A model generated the notes under the pieces. That model did no database searches. It was given only the letters and a program-made list of their open reading frames with translations, and had not been told where the DNA came from. From the NCBI GenBank assembly GCA_964019135.1, contig OZ025255.1, positions 21,677,708-21,741,707 of the forward strand: a stretch of DNA of 64,000 nt, given 5' to 3'. This document shows, in pieces, positions 32,202 through 46,324 of the stretch (positions are counted from its first letter, which is position 1; each line of letters starts with the position of its first letter). Source of the stretch: Arenicola marina. Taxonomy: Eukaryota > Annelida > Polychaeta > Arenicolidae. The translations under genes and the position numbers were made by a program.

Positions 32202-33813
32202 ACTCTCACTGCGGTAAGTCGGTGCACCATTCGCTACGTGGCGCTGACGCTCAGTGGCGCTGACGCACCACTCCCTAGGTGGCGCTGGCACACCGCTCGC
32301 CGCTGATGAAAACCAAGGAAAGCACTCGCTGAAACCAACGAACCGCTCGCAAGATGGAACCACATAACCGTTTCTAGGAAGAAGCCACCCAGTGTCTCCC
32401 CGATAAAGGCAAAACATAAGACGTTGAACTGTTCCTCAGAGTAAGCCAACGCACGAGTCGCCAGATGGAGGCACGCCAGGACTGGCCAGTACCAGCGTCC
32501 TGTCTGATATACTGGCCGGGGGAACCAATTCATTGGATTAAGTGAGGACTACCGAAAACAAATCGACGCATTCCCTCCTGTCCACGCTCTTGCGTCTCTA
32601 AAAACAATTTCCTGAGTTTTTAAAACTAGAGATTGTCTTTAAAATGGTAATCTTCGGCGGTGACACTGCTTTCAATCTGAAACATTCTTGAGCATGTGAA
32701 ACAAAATTCTCTGAAGACCACTATGTGTGTCTTTCTATGACTAATGACATGGCGTCAGCAACGGCCTCCAACATATTGTATGTACGTGTCCGTGTCTCTG
32801 ATATGTCTTCGAATCAAGGTGATGCACTTGCTCGTGCCTGAGGTCGAAGAATTGTGTACGACCCTCTGTCAATACTCATATTTGTGTTGGATATCAATGC
32901 TGCGTTATTTGTTATTCTTATGTTTTATTCGTTATTCGAATATAGTAGGTGATAACAGCCCCCCCCCCCATAACAGCTCTGGCAACAGGACCCCTCTCTG
33001 ACCTTGACCTTAACCACTGACGCGATACGATCTTGTGCATTGATTTGTCCTCCTCCTCGAAGTGACTGACGAATGAGGGACATTTTTGCAGTCCTTCGGC
33101 ATATCGGGATTTGATGTTCATTGTGAAAACGTGAACTGCATATACAGATAGATATACCAATCTTTGCCCTGCTTACTCCCTGCTTTCGCCCTCCGACACG
33201 GTGCACTTTATTCGTAGTGAACCACGGAACTTTTTGGAACAATGCAGTTAACAACCGGTGCGCACAAAAGAATATTTCATCTATATTTGTCTTTTTTTTG
33301 TATCGAAATGCCAACATAGGTTAATTTTACTCCTGAAATGATCATATTTGGGTTTGATACCATTCAGGAAAACATGGTGATTAAACTGAGATTTCATCAG
33401 TGGAAAATATGTAATGGTTTAACTTAGTTAATTCATGTTCCTGATAGTTTGTATAATAAGCAGATAAGATATTACTCAAGATGGTCTATCAATAATCATG
33501 CATTGGTGGTTTAGCAAATTAGCGATTACTGGGTCTATGGTTAGTAGTTCTTTTTTGTGTTTGTATATATGTGGGTGAAGGAGTGGGGGGGTTGCGGGGG
33601 TGTCTGGGAGCACTCCCCATTTCAACAACCGACCACGACTCGATTCTCGTTCCAACGTGGGAAGCCGACCCGGGCCATTGTCGGTTGTCATTGCTGTTCA
33701 TTGTTCATGATTATTACTCGCTTTTAATACCATGCATATTGTTCACTTCACAGTTATAAACTATTATGTAATTCTTTGGCGTGCTTTTTTATACACAATA
33801 TGTGACATTTCGG
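32202..33813 (+). other. 3' untranslated or intronic region, copy 2
   Basis: This is the counterpart of 17610-19225. The C run near 32959 is shorter than in the other two copies, and no coding exon was recognised. Confidence 0.4.
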
Positions 33814-33840
33814 AATAAAGCTGATTTATTTTGAATAAAA
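33814..33840 (+). terminator. poly(A) signals, copy 2
   Basis: Two AATAAA hexamers are followed by a GT-rich stretch, as in copy 1. Confidence 0.5.
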
Positions 33841-34004
33841 AAATGGTTTTGTTTTTGTAGGCAACATATATTCTCAAGTCGGGGGTCATGTTATGCAAAG
33901 ACCAAAAGTGGTAAAAGCCTCCTGAATATATAACCAATCAATCATGTTATGCAAAACATGCGGAGAGTTTACATTTTACTTCGTCGTGACCTGGGAACAT
34001 GACC

Positions 34005-34551
34005 CAGTGGCGGATCCAGCGGGGGGGCTACTGCGGCTATAGCCCCCCCCCCTGGTCAAGCCGCAGAAGCCCCCCCACCGACAGGTTTAGCTCCCGAGAA
34101 TAAAGCAGCCTATCGCTGTTCACGAGCAGCAACCTAATGCTGGAGAAGGACCAGTGCCCCCCTCCCCCCCCCCCCCCGCTTCCGCCGCTTATGCACTGTA
34201 ATCCCGAAATTCAAGCCCCCCAGGGACGGATCTAGGGGGGGGGGGTTACGGGGTTGCAACCCCCCCCCCCCCCTTGGGAATCTGAACATACACTGTTAAA
34301 GTCCGCGCATCCCTCCCCCCCCCCCCTCCTGGGCGCAAGTTTTTCAGAGAGCACCCCCCACTCCCCCGGTCGGAAGTTTTCAGAGGGCAACCCCCCCTTG
34401 GCAAATTCCGCGATCCGCCCCTGTCCCCACCCCCCCCCCCCCCTAAAGTTGGATTAACCCCTGTAGTATGCCCTGTAATCGCGAAATGCAAGCCTCCCCA
34501 CCCTCTAAAGTCTGAATCAGCCCCTGTGACCCCCCACCCCCCCGCCCCCAA
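34005..34551. mobile_element. nested C-rich hAT-type MITEs, copy 2
   Basis: This is the counterpart of 19417-19955. The inner element ends GATCCGCCCCTG at 34423. C-run lengths differ from both other copies. Confidence 0.65.
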
Positions 34552-35248
34552 GTGAGTAACTGGAATTTCATTGAGGTATTGTCCTTCCCCGTCGTTAGTT
34601 ATCTTTGTTATGTACTGATTAAAGCTTTTATGTCATGTAGACTCGAAAGAAGACGGCAGACACTGTTGCTCAGTCAGCCGAGAACTCTGAGGACAGTGGC
34701 TAAAACATTCCATCAGGCTGTCTATGCTAATAATTAATAAATCTTACGATTATCGATTTTCTTGTTGTACTGGTTGTGCGAATGTTAGCAATATTATCTG
34801 AAAAAAAACATATATTTTCACGTGGTCGCAACGTTGGGACCAACACAAAAATAACGTTGTGTCGACGTTGTCGTGCCGTTAACCTGTTTCCTGGGTTTAT
34901 AGCCCTTTTTAGTACCCCCCCCCCCCCCCCCCACTTCTCACCTCCGGGCCATGAAAGGCCATATAGTCACAAGTAGGTAGGCTGTTCATATGCGGAGAGC
35001 TTGCTACATGCACTCTGGCAAACACAGATTTTTTATCGTCAACCATCTTATAAATTGTATGCGTTGCTCGTAAGGGCTCAGCCCGAGTTATAACATGTCT
35101 ATCTATGCGTTGCTCCCCCGGGTTATAACTGATACTGTGTATCTATGCAGTGCACTGTTTGACTTACTCAAGGTGAGTCCACTTGCTCCGCTCGCGGGGC
35201 GTCTAGCGTTCGTAGTAATAAGCGAAAGAAATAACAGTATGACAGTAT

Positions 35249-36180
35249 ATAAGTTGGACATTGTAGTAGATAGTGGATTGAATCTTCAGGTTTTTTAGTA
35301 CAACCGTTTTGACAGTATTTGGTGGGGATGAAACCATAGTTGTACCTATGAGCGTTGAGGCCACTAAGGCCAAGACGCAGTCTGCAATGATTGACGGCTG
35401 CATAACCCGTAAACATGTCATACAGTGCATTGCGCGAATTGAAAAAACGTTCTTTATATGAAGATTTAAATGACATATATGACCCCGACTGCCTCAGTTC
35501 AGGCGGCAAGTTGTTCCATGCGCGAGCTGTGCTCCACAAGAAAGAGTTCATAACATAACTTTTTTTACAGCTTAGAATGTATAAATCAGTACTTCTGCGG
35601 AGCACATGGTGAGAAATATCTGAGGTCTGGGGTGGAACGAGAGACGAGAGGTAACTCGGAGATAAATTGTTAATCATCTTATATAGCAGACAGAGACTAA
35701 AATAAGTACGTCTGGTAGATAAGAGTTCAACACCAGTTTCTGCAATAAGTTTAGCATTAGGCGTGCTGGCGTATGCCCTCGTCGCCGTGAGTAATGCCTG
35801 GCGCTGCACGCCCTCTAGTTTTTCGCTTTGATACTTAGTAAGGTTGCTGTGAAAGACAGGGGTGGCGTATTCTAATAGTGGTCTAATATGCGTTTTATAA
35901 ACGCATAACTTGGTTTTCCTATCAACTTGCTTAGGCATACGCTTCAATAGAGCAACAGACTTAGAAGATCTGCACACCATGTTGTTAACTTGTGTATCCC
36001 AGTTCATGTTTCTGGTGAGAGTGACACCAAGGGGGGTATGACTGTCTACGCGCCGTATTTTGGTTGAACCCAGGTACAAGTCTAGTTCATTAGGTCTCTG
36101 AAGCTTCTTACTTAAAGTCATATACACTGTTTTCGTCGGATTAAAACTTATTCTCCACTGGCAGGCCCAATTTCATAAAT
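35249..36180 (-). mobile_element. LINE fragment truncated by the duplication breakpoint, copy 3
   Basis: This is the same truncated reverse-transcriptase segment as at 20651-21583, and the predicted residues are identical to copy 2. Confidence 0.9.
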
Positions 36181-36277
36181 AGAATAGGGTTGCCTATGAA
36201 ATGGCATAGAAAGGCCCCATATTAAGAGGAAATGTGTATCTGGTGACCAGGGAGATTGTTTCCTACCATACGGCCGT
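36181..36277. repeat. 167-bp satellite remnant, copy 3
   Basis: Counterpart of 5215-5310 and 21584-21680. Confidence 0.8.
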
Positions 36278-36817
36278 TCTAGTAGTACAGCCGTCGATCC
36301 TGTCCATAAACTCTTGGTAAACAGGTTGTGTTGATTTCGAGCCTCTGATTTCCACCCTATGCACATCCCTATTATCGCCCATCAAAAAATGAACTATAAT
36401 AAACCCTCGCGGCGTTGAGCGAAATAGGGTTACGGTACCCGTGTGTGTCTATGACCAGTCCAGACGTGACCAGTGCGTTTTTCTTTTAACAAAGTTAACT
36501 AATTCTCTACATATTTAAATGAATACTCACTTAAAATGTCCCACCATGTCCACCACGTAACTCTGTGCTGACAGTGAGAAGGAGAGTATCACTCCCGGAA
36601 GCACTTGCTGAAACCGTTTCAACGTTTTCAGTAAGTGGCAGATATTGTAACTGGAAGATCACAACTGGCAGACTCCGGCGCGAGAGATACACACTTGAGC
36701 TGCTGAGTCATGTAGATAAGTGGAGCACCATAGCCGTGCTGACTGCTTTTTGCCTATGTCGAGTTATCACCCTGTACAAAACAGTGGCCAGGGTGATTTA
36801 GCACTAGAGACATTTAT

Positions 36818-37759
36818 GAGCCTGTATCTGTGGTCAGGCCTGGTTAGACTTGTCTGCTAGCTCTGGGTGCGAGGATGGGCCTGTAGCTATGGTCAGGGCT
36901 GGTACGACTTGTCTGCTAGCTCTGGGTGCGAGGATGAGCCTGTAGCTGTGGTCAGGGCTGGTACGACTTGTCTGCTGGCTCTGGGTGCGAGGATGAGCCT
37001 GTAGCTGTGGTCAGGGCTGGTACGACTTGTCTGCTAGCTCTGGGTGCGAGGATGAGCCTGTAGCTGTGGTCAGGGCTGGTACGACTTGTCTGCTAGCTCT
37101 GGATGCGAGGATGAGCCTGTAGCTGTGGTCAGGGCTGGTACGACTTGTCTGCTAGCTCTGGGTGCGAGGATGAGCCTGTAGCTGTGGTCATGACTGGTAC
37201 GACTTGTCTGCTAGCTCTGGGTGCGAGGATGAGCCTGTAGCTGTGGTCAGGGCGGGTACGATTTGTCTGCTAGCTCTAGGTGCGAGGATGAGCCTGTAGC
37301 TCTGGTCATGACTGGTACGACTTGTCTGCTAGCTCTGGGTGCAAGGATGAGCCTGTAGCTGTGGTCAGGGCTGGTACGATTTGTCTGCTAGCTCTGGGTG
37401 CGAGGATGAGCCTGTAGCTGTGGTCAGGGCTGGTACGACTTGTCTGCTAGCTCTGGGTGCGAGGATGAGCCTGTAGCTGTGGTCAGGGTTGGTATGACTT
37501 GTCTGCTAGCTCTGGATGCGAGGATGAGCCTGTAGCTGTGGTCAGGGCTGGTACGACTTGTCTGCTAGCTCTGGGTGCGAGGATGAGCCTGTAGCTGTGG
37601 TCATGACTGGTACGACTTGTCTGCTAGCTCTGGGTGCGAGGATGAGCCTGTAGCTGTGGTCATGACTGGTACGACTTGTCTGCTGGCTCTGGGTGCGAGG
37701 ATGAGCCTGTAGCTGTGGTCAGGGCTGGTACGACATGTCTGCTGGCTCTGGGTGCGAGG
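36818..37759. repeat. 59-bp satellite, left block, copy 3
   Basis: About sixteen units with the same variant order as copy 2, apart from a few substitutions. Confidence 0.92.
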
Positions 37760-38489
37760 TTGGCGCAAGTGCCCCCCAGGCAAGCCCGTTTCTCTAGGGG
37801 CACAACGGTAACAATGTTAAAATCCTTCGACGTTAGTAGGGAATCGACTGTAGCTTTTACTATAATGTGGGCGCGTACAATAATAGTGCTTACGTATTCT
37901 ATATACCTTGTTCTATCTTCTGACATCAAGAAAGTGTGTCGACACTAGGTTGTTTCGGTTATATTTTCGCGAAGAAATGTTGGAGCACACAACTGTTCCC
38001 GACCAGCCATCCGCCATATTTGTTTTTGGCGGATGCCGGTACCTGTGAATGCGACTTGGTTCCTCCTTTCCGTTAGCATATGACTCTCCGCTAGAGGGCC
38101 TTGTCAGTCGCTCACTTTGAACTTAAGGACAACAGCAGCGCCCTCTTTCACAGGTCATTGACTGTTACAAAGTTTGGGACCCAGGCTACAAATCGTTCAA
38201 ATGGTGGCGGGATTCGCCAGGTGGCGCTGCATATGCATGGCCGTTGGTAGGGAAAAGTCGTATGCTCCAACATTTGTTCGCAAAAATATGACTGCAACTA
38301 TATAGTGTTGACACTTTTTCTTGATGTCAGAAGATAGAACAAGGTATATAGAATACGTAAGCACTATTATTGTACGCGCCCACATTATAATAAAAGCTAC
38401 AGCCGATTCCCTACTAACGTCGAAGGATTTTAACATTGTTACCGTTGCGCCCCTAGAGAAGCGGGCTTGCCTGGGGGCACTTGCGCCAA
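37760..38489. mobile_element. Mutator-like MITE, 730 bp, copy 3
   Basis: Counterpart of 9903-10632, with the 9-bp duplication GGTGCGAGG at 37751-37759 and 38490-38498. Confidence 0.88.
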
Positions 38490-40031
38490 GGTGCGAGGAT
38501 GAGCCTGTAGCTGTGGTCAGGGCTGGTACGATATGTCTGTTGGCTCTTGGTGCGAGGATGAGCCTGTAGCTATGGTCAGGGCTGGTACGACTTGTCTGCT
38601 AGCTCTTGGTGCGAGGATGAGCCTGTAGCTGTGGTCAGGGCTGGTACGACTTGTCTGCTGGCTCTGGGTGCGAGGATGAGCCTGTAGCTGTGGTCAGGGC
38701 TGGTACGACTTGTCTGCTAGCTCTGGGTGCGAGGATGAGCCTGTAGCTCTGGTCAGGGCTGGTACGACATGTCTGCTAGCTCTGGGTGCGAGGATGGGCT
38801 TGTGGCTGTGGTCAGGGCTGGTACGATATGTCTGTTGGCTCTTGGTGCGAGGATGAGCCTGTAGCTGTGGTCAGGGCTGGTACGACTTGTCTGCTGGCTC
38901 TGGGTGCGAGGATGAGCCTGTAGCTCTGGTCAGGGCTGGTACGACTTGTCTGCTAGCTCTGGGTGCGAGGATGAGCCTGTAGCTGTGGTCAGGGCTTGTA
39001 CGACTTGTCTGCTAGCTCTGGGTGCGAGGATGAGCCTGTAGCTATGGTCAGGGCTGGTACGACTTGTCTGCTAGCTCTGGGTGCGAGGATGAGCCTGTAG
39101 CTGTGGTCAGGGCTGGTACGACTTGTCTGCTAGCTCTGGGTGCGAGGATGAGCCTGTAGCTCTGGTCAGGGCTGGTACGACATGTCTGCTAGCTCTGGGT
39201 GCGAGGATGAGCCTGTAGCTGTGGTCAGGGCTGGTACGACATGTCTGCTGGCTCTGGGTGCGAGGATGGGCCTGCGGCTGTGGTCAGGGCTGGTACGATA
39301 TGTCTGTTGGCTCTGGGTGCGAGGATGGGCCTGTAGCTCTGGTCAGGGCTGGTACGACTTGTCTGCTAGCTCTGGGTGCGAGGATGAGCCTGTAGCTGTG
39401 GTCAGGGCTGGTACGACTTGTCTGCTAGCTCTGGGTGCGAGGATGAGCCTGTAGCTATGGTCAGGGCTGGTACGACTTGTCTGCTAGCTCTGGGTGCGAG
39501 GATGAGCCTGTAGCTGTGGTCAGGGCTGGTACGACTTGTCTGCTAGCTCTGGGTGCGAGGATGAGCCTGTAGCTGTGGTCAGGGCTGGTACGACTTGTCT
39601 GCTAGCTCTGGGTGCGAGGATGAGCCTGTAGCTATGGTCAGGGCTGGTACGACTTGTCTGCTAGCTCTGGGTGCGAGGATGAACCTGTAGCTGTGGTCAG
39701 GGCTGGTACGACTTGTCTGCTAGCTCTGGGTGCGAGGATGAGCCTGTAGCTGTGGTCAGGGCTGGTACGACATGTCTGCTAGCTCTGGGTGCGAGGATGA
39801 GCCTGTAGCTGTGGTCAGGGCTGGTACGACTTGTCTGCTAGCTCTAGGTGCGAGGATGAGCCTGTAGCTCTGGTCAGGGCTGGTACGACATGTCTGCTAG
39901 CTCTGGGTGCGAGGATGGGCCTGCGGCTGTGGTCAGGGCTGGTACGATATGTCTGCTGGCTCTGGGTGCGAGGATGGGCCTGTGGCTGTAGTCAGGGCTG
40001 GTACGATATGTCTGCTAGCTCTGGGTGCGAG
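38490..40031. repeat. 59-bp satellite, right block, copy 3
   Basis: About 26 units, the same length as in copy 2. Confidence 0.92.
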
Positions 40032-40337
40032 TATGAACCACGCATGTACAATGAATTTATGAGCGATATATCGCTTTACTTCGGGTGGGGACTTCCTAGC
40101 CAGGATGACAGATCCACAGGGCGTGGGTTGACGCTATTGCTCCTGCCTTTCGGACATGTTTCATCCAACCCAAATTCTTTGTCCCGGAAGGTTTTTTTGT
40201 CCGCTTTAGCCTTCATGTGTACACATATAGAATAAACCTTCAACTTTTCATTTCACCGGGAAATAGATCTGAAATGAATATATGCAGATATATAGGCCCA
40301 TCCTGTTTGAACAAACGGTGACAAGGAACCACCTTAA

Positions 40338-40548
40338 TAACAAATTATTGTAGTGTGCTCTGCCAGTGGCCGGTGTGGGGTTTGAATCCCACCCGTGGAA
40401 ATGTCAATGTTTGTGTTGTAGAAAGATCCCATGACTTTTTCGCAAAGAGCAGGGGGCTCCTCATTTCCATTGTCGCGATAGGACATAGAGCCTTGGAACA
40501 CGTTACTTTTATGACTCGCATGCGGAAGTCAACATTTATAATAGATAT
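40338..40548 (+). mobile_element. tRNA-related SINE-like fragment, copy 3
   Basis: Counterpart of 12540-12750. Confidence 0.4.
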
Positions 40549-40553
40549 TGTGA

Positions 40554-40717
40554 CAGGGGCGGATCTAGGGGGGAAACGGGGGTTGCAACCCCCCCCCCCC
40601 TGGAAACCTGAACATACACTGTTAAAGTCGACTTCTCCGAGAACCCCCCCCCCCCCCCCCCCGGGCGCAAGTTTTCAGAGAGCTCCCCCCCACCCTTGGC
40701 AAATAGATCCGCCCCTG
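40554..40717. mobile_element. short hAT-type MITE, copy 3
   Basis: Counterpart of 12756-12918, with a slightly longer C run. Confidence 0.8.
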
Positions 40718-40949
40718 AATTGTGACACGTATTAGATATTGATATAGGTATTGCTAACTCGCATTGGGTAGGATATTGCTAACTCGCATTATACATTGCT
40801 AACTCGCAAGAGTTGACTACGTTGTTCAGAATCTATTCGGGTCGAGACAATGAGTCAACACTGTATACCTTTTTTTCCTTTTTCGTTTGAAACGTGAGGA
40901 AAATATGATGTTTGCGCGTGGGTAATCCCCAGCAGCCAAGCCCGACCGA

Positions 40950-41294
40950 GTGATTGGCTGGGCCACTCTCCAACCAAGGGTGACGTCACCGGCTAGCGAG
41001 CGAGCGAAACCAGTGATTGCGAGTTCTAAGCGAGGCAAGGCTGGCTGGGCGACCACTTGTACTGAAGTTTTATATTGCCTTCGCACAGAGGCGTGCTCGT
41101 TTGCGGGCTGGGTGGGTGAAGGAGGGGGTTGTACAGAGTAGGGGAGGGAGACACCGTAACGTGGTCGGCGATCCGATGGGGCCATCAACACGCCGCAAAG
41201 ACGCCATTTCGAGTCACCGCAGTTGGCTGAGCTGGTTGATTCTGAGTTAAACTTGCAAGCACAGGTCCGCGTTAGTAATTAAGAGGTGAGTGTT
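40950..41294 (+). promoter_or_regulatory. CpG-rich promoter-like block with a splice donor, copy 3
   Basis: It has the same CCAAT, CRE and GTGAGT donor arrangement as copy 2. Confidence 0.4.
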
Positions 41295-41466
41295 TCCGTT
41301 GGGTTCGGTTTGGAAGTGTTATTTTTTCCTTGCTCACTTCTCTGTAGTGGGGCGAGGTTTCGGTCGTAAACTGAGTGTGACCTACAGCCTGACACGGCGA
41401 AGCCTTGAGGTAGCGGACGTAAACTGGAAGTAAACAAAATGGCGTTTTTTCTGAGACGTGCAATTG

Positions 41467-42795
41467 TGGCGTCGTGACCTGTGGCGTAACGTGTGGCGCA
41501 ACGTGTGGCGTCGTAACGTGTGGCGTAACGTGTGGCGTAACATGTGGCGTAACGTGTGGCGTAACGTGTGGTGTAACATGTGGCGTAACGTGTGGCGTAA
41601 CATGTGGCGTAACATGTGGCGTAACATGTGGCGTAACGTGTGGCGTAACGTGTGGCGTAACATGTGGTGTAACATGTGGTGTAACGTGTGGTGTAACATG
41701 TGGCGTAACGTGTGGTGTAACATGTGGCGTAACGTGTGGTGTAACATGTGGCGTAACGTGTGGCGTAACGTGTGGCGTAACGTGTGGCGTAACATGTGGC
41801 GTAACGTGTGGCGTAACGTGTGGCGTAACGTGTGGCGTAACGTGTGGCGTAACGTGTGGTGTAACATGTGGCGTAACGTGTGGTGTAACGTGTGGTGTAA
41901 CATGTGGCGTAACGTGTGGCGTAACGTGTGGCGTAACGTGTGGTGTAACATGTGGCGTAACGTGTGGTGTAACATGTGGCGTAACGTGTGGCGTAATGTG
42001 TGGTGTAACGTGTGGCGTAACGTGTGGCGTAACGTGTGGTGTAACGTATGGCGTAACGTGTGGCGTAACGTGTGGTGTAACATGTGGCGTAACGTGTGGT
42101 GTAACATGTGGCGTAACGTGTGGTGTAACATGTGGCGTAACGTGTGGCGTAATGTGTGGTGTAACATGTGGCGTAACGTGTGGTGTAACATGTGGCGTAA
42201 CGTGTGGCGTAACGTGTGGCGTAACGTGTGGCGTAACGTGTGGTGTAACATATGGCGTAACGTGTGGCGTAACGTGTGGTGTAACATGTGGCGTAACGTG
42301 TGGTGTAACATGTGGCGTAACGTGTGGCGTAACGTGTGGTGTAACATGTGGCGTAACGTGTGGCGTAACGTGTGGTGTAACGTGTGGCGTAACGTGTGGC
42401 GTAACATGTGGCGTAACGTGTGGCGTAACGTGTGGCGTAACGTGTGGCGTAACATATGGCGTAACGTGTGGCGTAACGTGTGGCGTAACGTGTGGCGTAA
42501 CGTGTGGTGTAACATGTGGCGTAACGTGTGGTGTAACATGTGGCGTAACATGTGGCGTAACGTGTGGCGTAACGTGTGGTGTAACATGTGGCGTAACGTG
42601 TGGCGTAACGTGTGGCGTAACGTGTGGTGTAACATGTGGCGTAACGTGTGGCGTAACATGTGGCGTAACGTGTGGTGTAACATGTGGCGTAACGTGTGGC
42701 GTAACGTGTGGCGTCGTGACGTGTGGTGTAACATGTGGCGTAACGTGTGGCATCGTAACATGTGTCGTAACGTGTGGCGTAACGTGTGACGTTTG
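41467..42795. repeat. 12-bp CpG-dense minisatellite, copy 3 (about 110 units)
   Basis: Predicted translations in three frames are identical to copy 2 over the whole array, so unit number and variant order match exactly or nearly so. Confidence 0.92.
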
Positions 42796-44977
42796 GCGTC
42801 AGTCACTTTAAGGATGTGACATCAGTCACATAGGGCTATAAAGTCTCGTTCGCTTAGACTTCCGGTTTACTCATTTTGGGGACAAACAAACGAAGCACGT
42901 GTTCGGAACGAGTTTAGAATCTCTGCGCACACTGGTATCCTGACTATCTGTGACGTAGGCGTGACGTGTATGTTACGCAAAGAGAGAGACTGGGAACCAG
43001 ACTACCTGCGCAAAAGCCAGGCGCCAAGGGGTGGGTATATTGCGGAAGACCTAGCGCTATGATTAAAAATATTTAAGAAATATAGCTTCACAAAACGGAT
43101 AGATGACATATTTTTTGTTCGTTTGCGCCATCACAATGACGAATATTTGTTACGACGGGACAATACGACTGAGAAACTAACGTTTCTTTGCATTTCCTGC
43201 GAAAACGAGACATTATGACGTCACACGGATTCTCTCCGGTGACAACGTTGGGGCAACGCTTCAAACAGAAAACTTACAAAAATTAAGAAACTTGGTCTTT
43301 TCGTGATCCAAAAGTGATACGAAAACATCCAACTGGTCTTATTTTATCTTTACCATGTGGTTTAATGACGCACCCGTGTGTTGTTACTCCATGTACTGCA
43401 TAATTTGACAGCGGAATGGTTAAGTCGATCACTTGCTCTCGCCATTTTTGTTACCGCGGAGGCACGCGAAACCCTGTGACGTCACTCGCTGTTTGGTGAA
43501 CTTGCGAAAGCCCGGGTGCAAGGCTAAATTTAGAACGTTATTTTTAGCTTTCGAGTGTTTTGAAGGCGGATTTTTCCTTGTATATTCCCAAAGTTCTGCG
43601 CTTCATCGCCTCCAAATATTTTAACGTATATCTCTCATAGCTATGTTTAGTGAAATGGTACTCATAGTCTTTAGAATATACCTGGAAAGAAAGTGACTTA
43701 TAGCTGCCTATACTTCAACATGGAGCACGTGTGTTTGTTTGTCCCCAAAACTGAAGTCTCGCAGCCCGATCGCGAGAACTGTATAGCCCTATTAGGAGGT
43801 GACGACAGTCAATTTACGGGTGTGAAATTTGTCACATTAGGAGGTGACGACGGTCACTTTACGGGTGTGACATCAGCCACATCAGGAGGTGACGACGGTC
43901 ACTTTACGGGTGTGGCATCAGTCACATTAGGAGGTGACGACGGTCACTGTACGGATGTGACATCAGCCACATTTGGAGGTGACGGCGGTCACTTTACGGG
44001 TGTGACATCAGTCACATTAGGAGGTGACGACGGCCACTTTACGGATGTGACATCAGCCACATTAGGAGTTGACGATGGTCAATTTACGGGTGTGACATCA
44101 GTCACATTAGGACGTGACGACGGTCACTTTACGGGTGTGACATCTGTCTCATTAGGAGGTGATGACGGTCACTTTACGGGTGTGGCATCAGCCACATTAG
44201 GGGGTGACGACGGTCAATTTACGGGTGTGACATCAGTCACATTAGGACGTGACGACGGTCACTTTACGGGTGTGACGTCAGCCACATTAGGAGGTGATGA
44301 CGGTCACTTTACGGGTGTGACACCAGCCACATTAGGAGGTGACGACGGTCACTTTACGGGTGTGACGTCAGCCACATTAGGAGGTGACGACGGTCACTTT
44401 ACGGGTGTGACACCAGCCACATTAGGAGTTGACGACGGTCACTTTACCGGTGTGACATCAGTCACATTAGGAGGTGACGACGGTCAATTTACGGGTGTGA
44501 CATCAGTCACATTAGGAGGTGACGACGGGCACTTTAAGGGTGTGACATCAGTCACATTAGGAGGTGACGACGGTCACTTTACGGGTGTGACATCAGCCAC
44601 ATTTGGAGGTGACGGCGGTCACTTTACGGGTGTGACATCAGTCACATTAGGAGGTGACGACGGCCACTTGACGGATGTGACATCAGCCACATTAGGAGTT
44701 GACGATGGTCAATTTACGGGTGTGACATCAGTCACATTAGGACGTGACGACGGTCACTTTACGGGTGTGACATCTGTCTCATTAGGAGGTGATGACGGTC
44801 ACTTTACGGGTGTGACACCAGCCACATTAGGAGTTGACGACGGTCACTTTACCGGTGTGACATCAGTCACATTAGGAGGTGACGACGGTAAATTTACGGG
44901 TGTGACATGAGTCACATTAGGAGGTGACGACGGGCACTTTAAGGGTGTGACATCAGTCACATTAGAAAGTGACGACG
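42796..44977. repeat. 45-bp dyad-rich minisatellite, copy 3, split by a MITE
   Basis: The array has the same number and order of units as copy 2. Only a few substitutions separate them, for example CAATTTACG for CAAGTTACG in the first unit after the MITE. Confidence 0.9.
42832..43790. mobile_element. MITE with AGGGCTATA ends, 959 bp, copy 3
   Basis: Counterpart of 28233-29191 at the same insertion point in the 45-bp array. Confidence 0.8.
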
Positions 44978-45529
44978 ACGGGTCGAGACTGCCGTTGGGA
45001 TCAATGGAGTTTAGCAGAGTCAAGGACATACACCAATCTCGCAACAATAGTAACATTAATATTTTGTTGCATTGTGATTGATGCCATAGTTGAAGGGTAG
45101 TCATGTAATGAACGATGAAACTTAGTTAAATTTCGTATTTGCTCGTTGGATGGGAAGCGTTTATATCTCACATATGCTATTTGCTATGGCTTTACCCCAG
45201 CTTAAGGTTGTGTATTTTATGGAACTACATCTGCTTATGAGTTAAAAAATACATTAATCCGTGAATGGCAATGTAGGTGAATAAGAAATATGGCCACTGC
45301 GTGACCAGAACAAGTATTTTTCTTATGTAAATATATGGCGAGTCAGCATTGGCAAGCCCACACTTTGATTTGTTTAATTATGGGTTATATTTGGAATGCT
45401 ATTGTAGGGGAACCGTAGTGGGGAGGGCGTCGGGGAGACAGCGTGTCTGGTAGCTAAGTAAGGCACCCGCGGGGAGAGGGGTCCAGCGGGATAGGTCGCC
45501 CAGTGCGAGGATCGGGGTGGGGTTGAGTG
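44978..45529. other. AT-rich spacer, no gene seen, copy 3
   Basis: Counterpart of 15731-16279. Confidence 0.5.
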
Positions 45530-45936
45530 ACCGCTGGATGTGGCCAGGGTGGTCGCCGAGCGTGGGATGGGGTAGAGCCGGCCCCAACCACTTGAGAGGG
45601 AGACCCCCACAACATCCGCGGGGTGGGGTGGCACACTAACCGGATATGACACCAGGCCAGGGGAGGGGCGGTGCGGACCGGGATGTGGCCAGGGTACTCC
45701 CGAGGGGTGGGGGGCAGAAGCTCTGACGGTGCCAGGGTGTCCCAGGGGGTGGGGCGGGCCCTATACAGGTTAGATAGATCGGGATGTGGCCAGGGTGCTC
45801 CCAGGGGGGTGAGGCGGGCCCTATGAAGGTTAGATAGAGCGGGATGTGGCCAGGGTACTCCCAGGGGTGGGGCGGGCCCTATGAAGGTTAGATAGAGCGG
45901 CATGTGGCCAGGGTACACCCAAGGGAGGGGGGGGGG
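45530..45936. repeat. G-rich 60-bp minisatellite, copy 3
   Basis: Counterpart of 16280-16685. Confidence 0.8.
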
Positions 45937-45950
45937 GACCCAGGCTTTAC

Positions 45951-45960
45951 TTATATAAAG
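45951..45960 (+). promoter_or_regulatory. TATA box, copy 3
   Basis: TTATATAAAG in the same position as in the other copies. Confidence 0.45.
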
Positions 45961-46324
45961 AGGGGAAGACCGATGGGATGGAAAAAAGAGATGATCAGAG
46001 ACTGACTGACTGCATGGATTTATAAAAAGAAATAAACTCAAGAAATGGAATACATTGTTGAATCTCTATGTTAAAGTGGTGTCGCGAACGAAAGTGTCCG
46101 GAGTCAAGAACCTCACACTATTTATGAAACCCCAAGCTATAGCACATTGCTGTGTGAAGAAATCTATATCTGTTGCTCAGTCCAAACATCCAATGAATGT
46201 CAATACCTACATTGTATTGTATTGCAAACTTGCAGTATTTATCTTATTTTATAGCTTTGTCTATTTCGCTACCTGCTATTAAGATAAATCAGGAGATTTC
46301 GTTTTGAATTGCAGCTACTTAAAT

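Larger units (their letters stand above)
20651..35248. repeat. segmental duplication, copy 2 (about 14.6 kb)
   Basis: The copy starts in the middle of the LINE at the junction GACAGTATATAAGTTGG and ends at the identical junction at 35249. Compared with copy 3 it is nearly identical throughout, including all minisatellites. It lacks the copy 1-specific 3.3-kb element and the copy 3-specific replacement at 48562-50426. Confidence 0.95.
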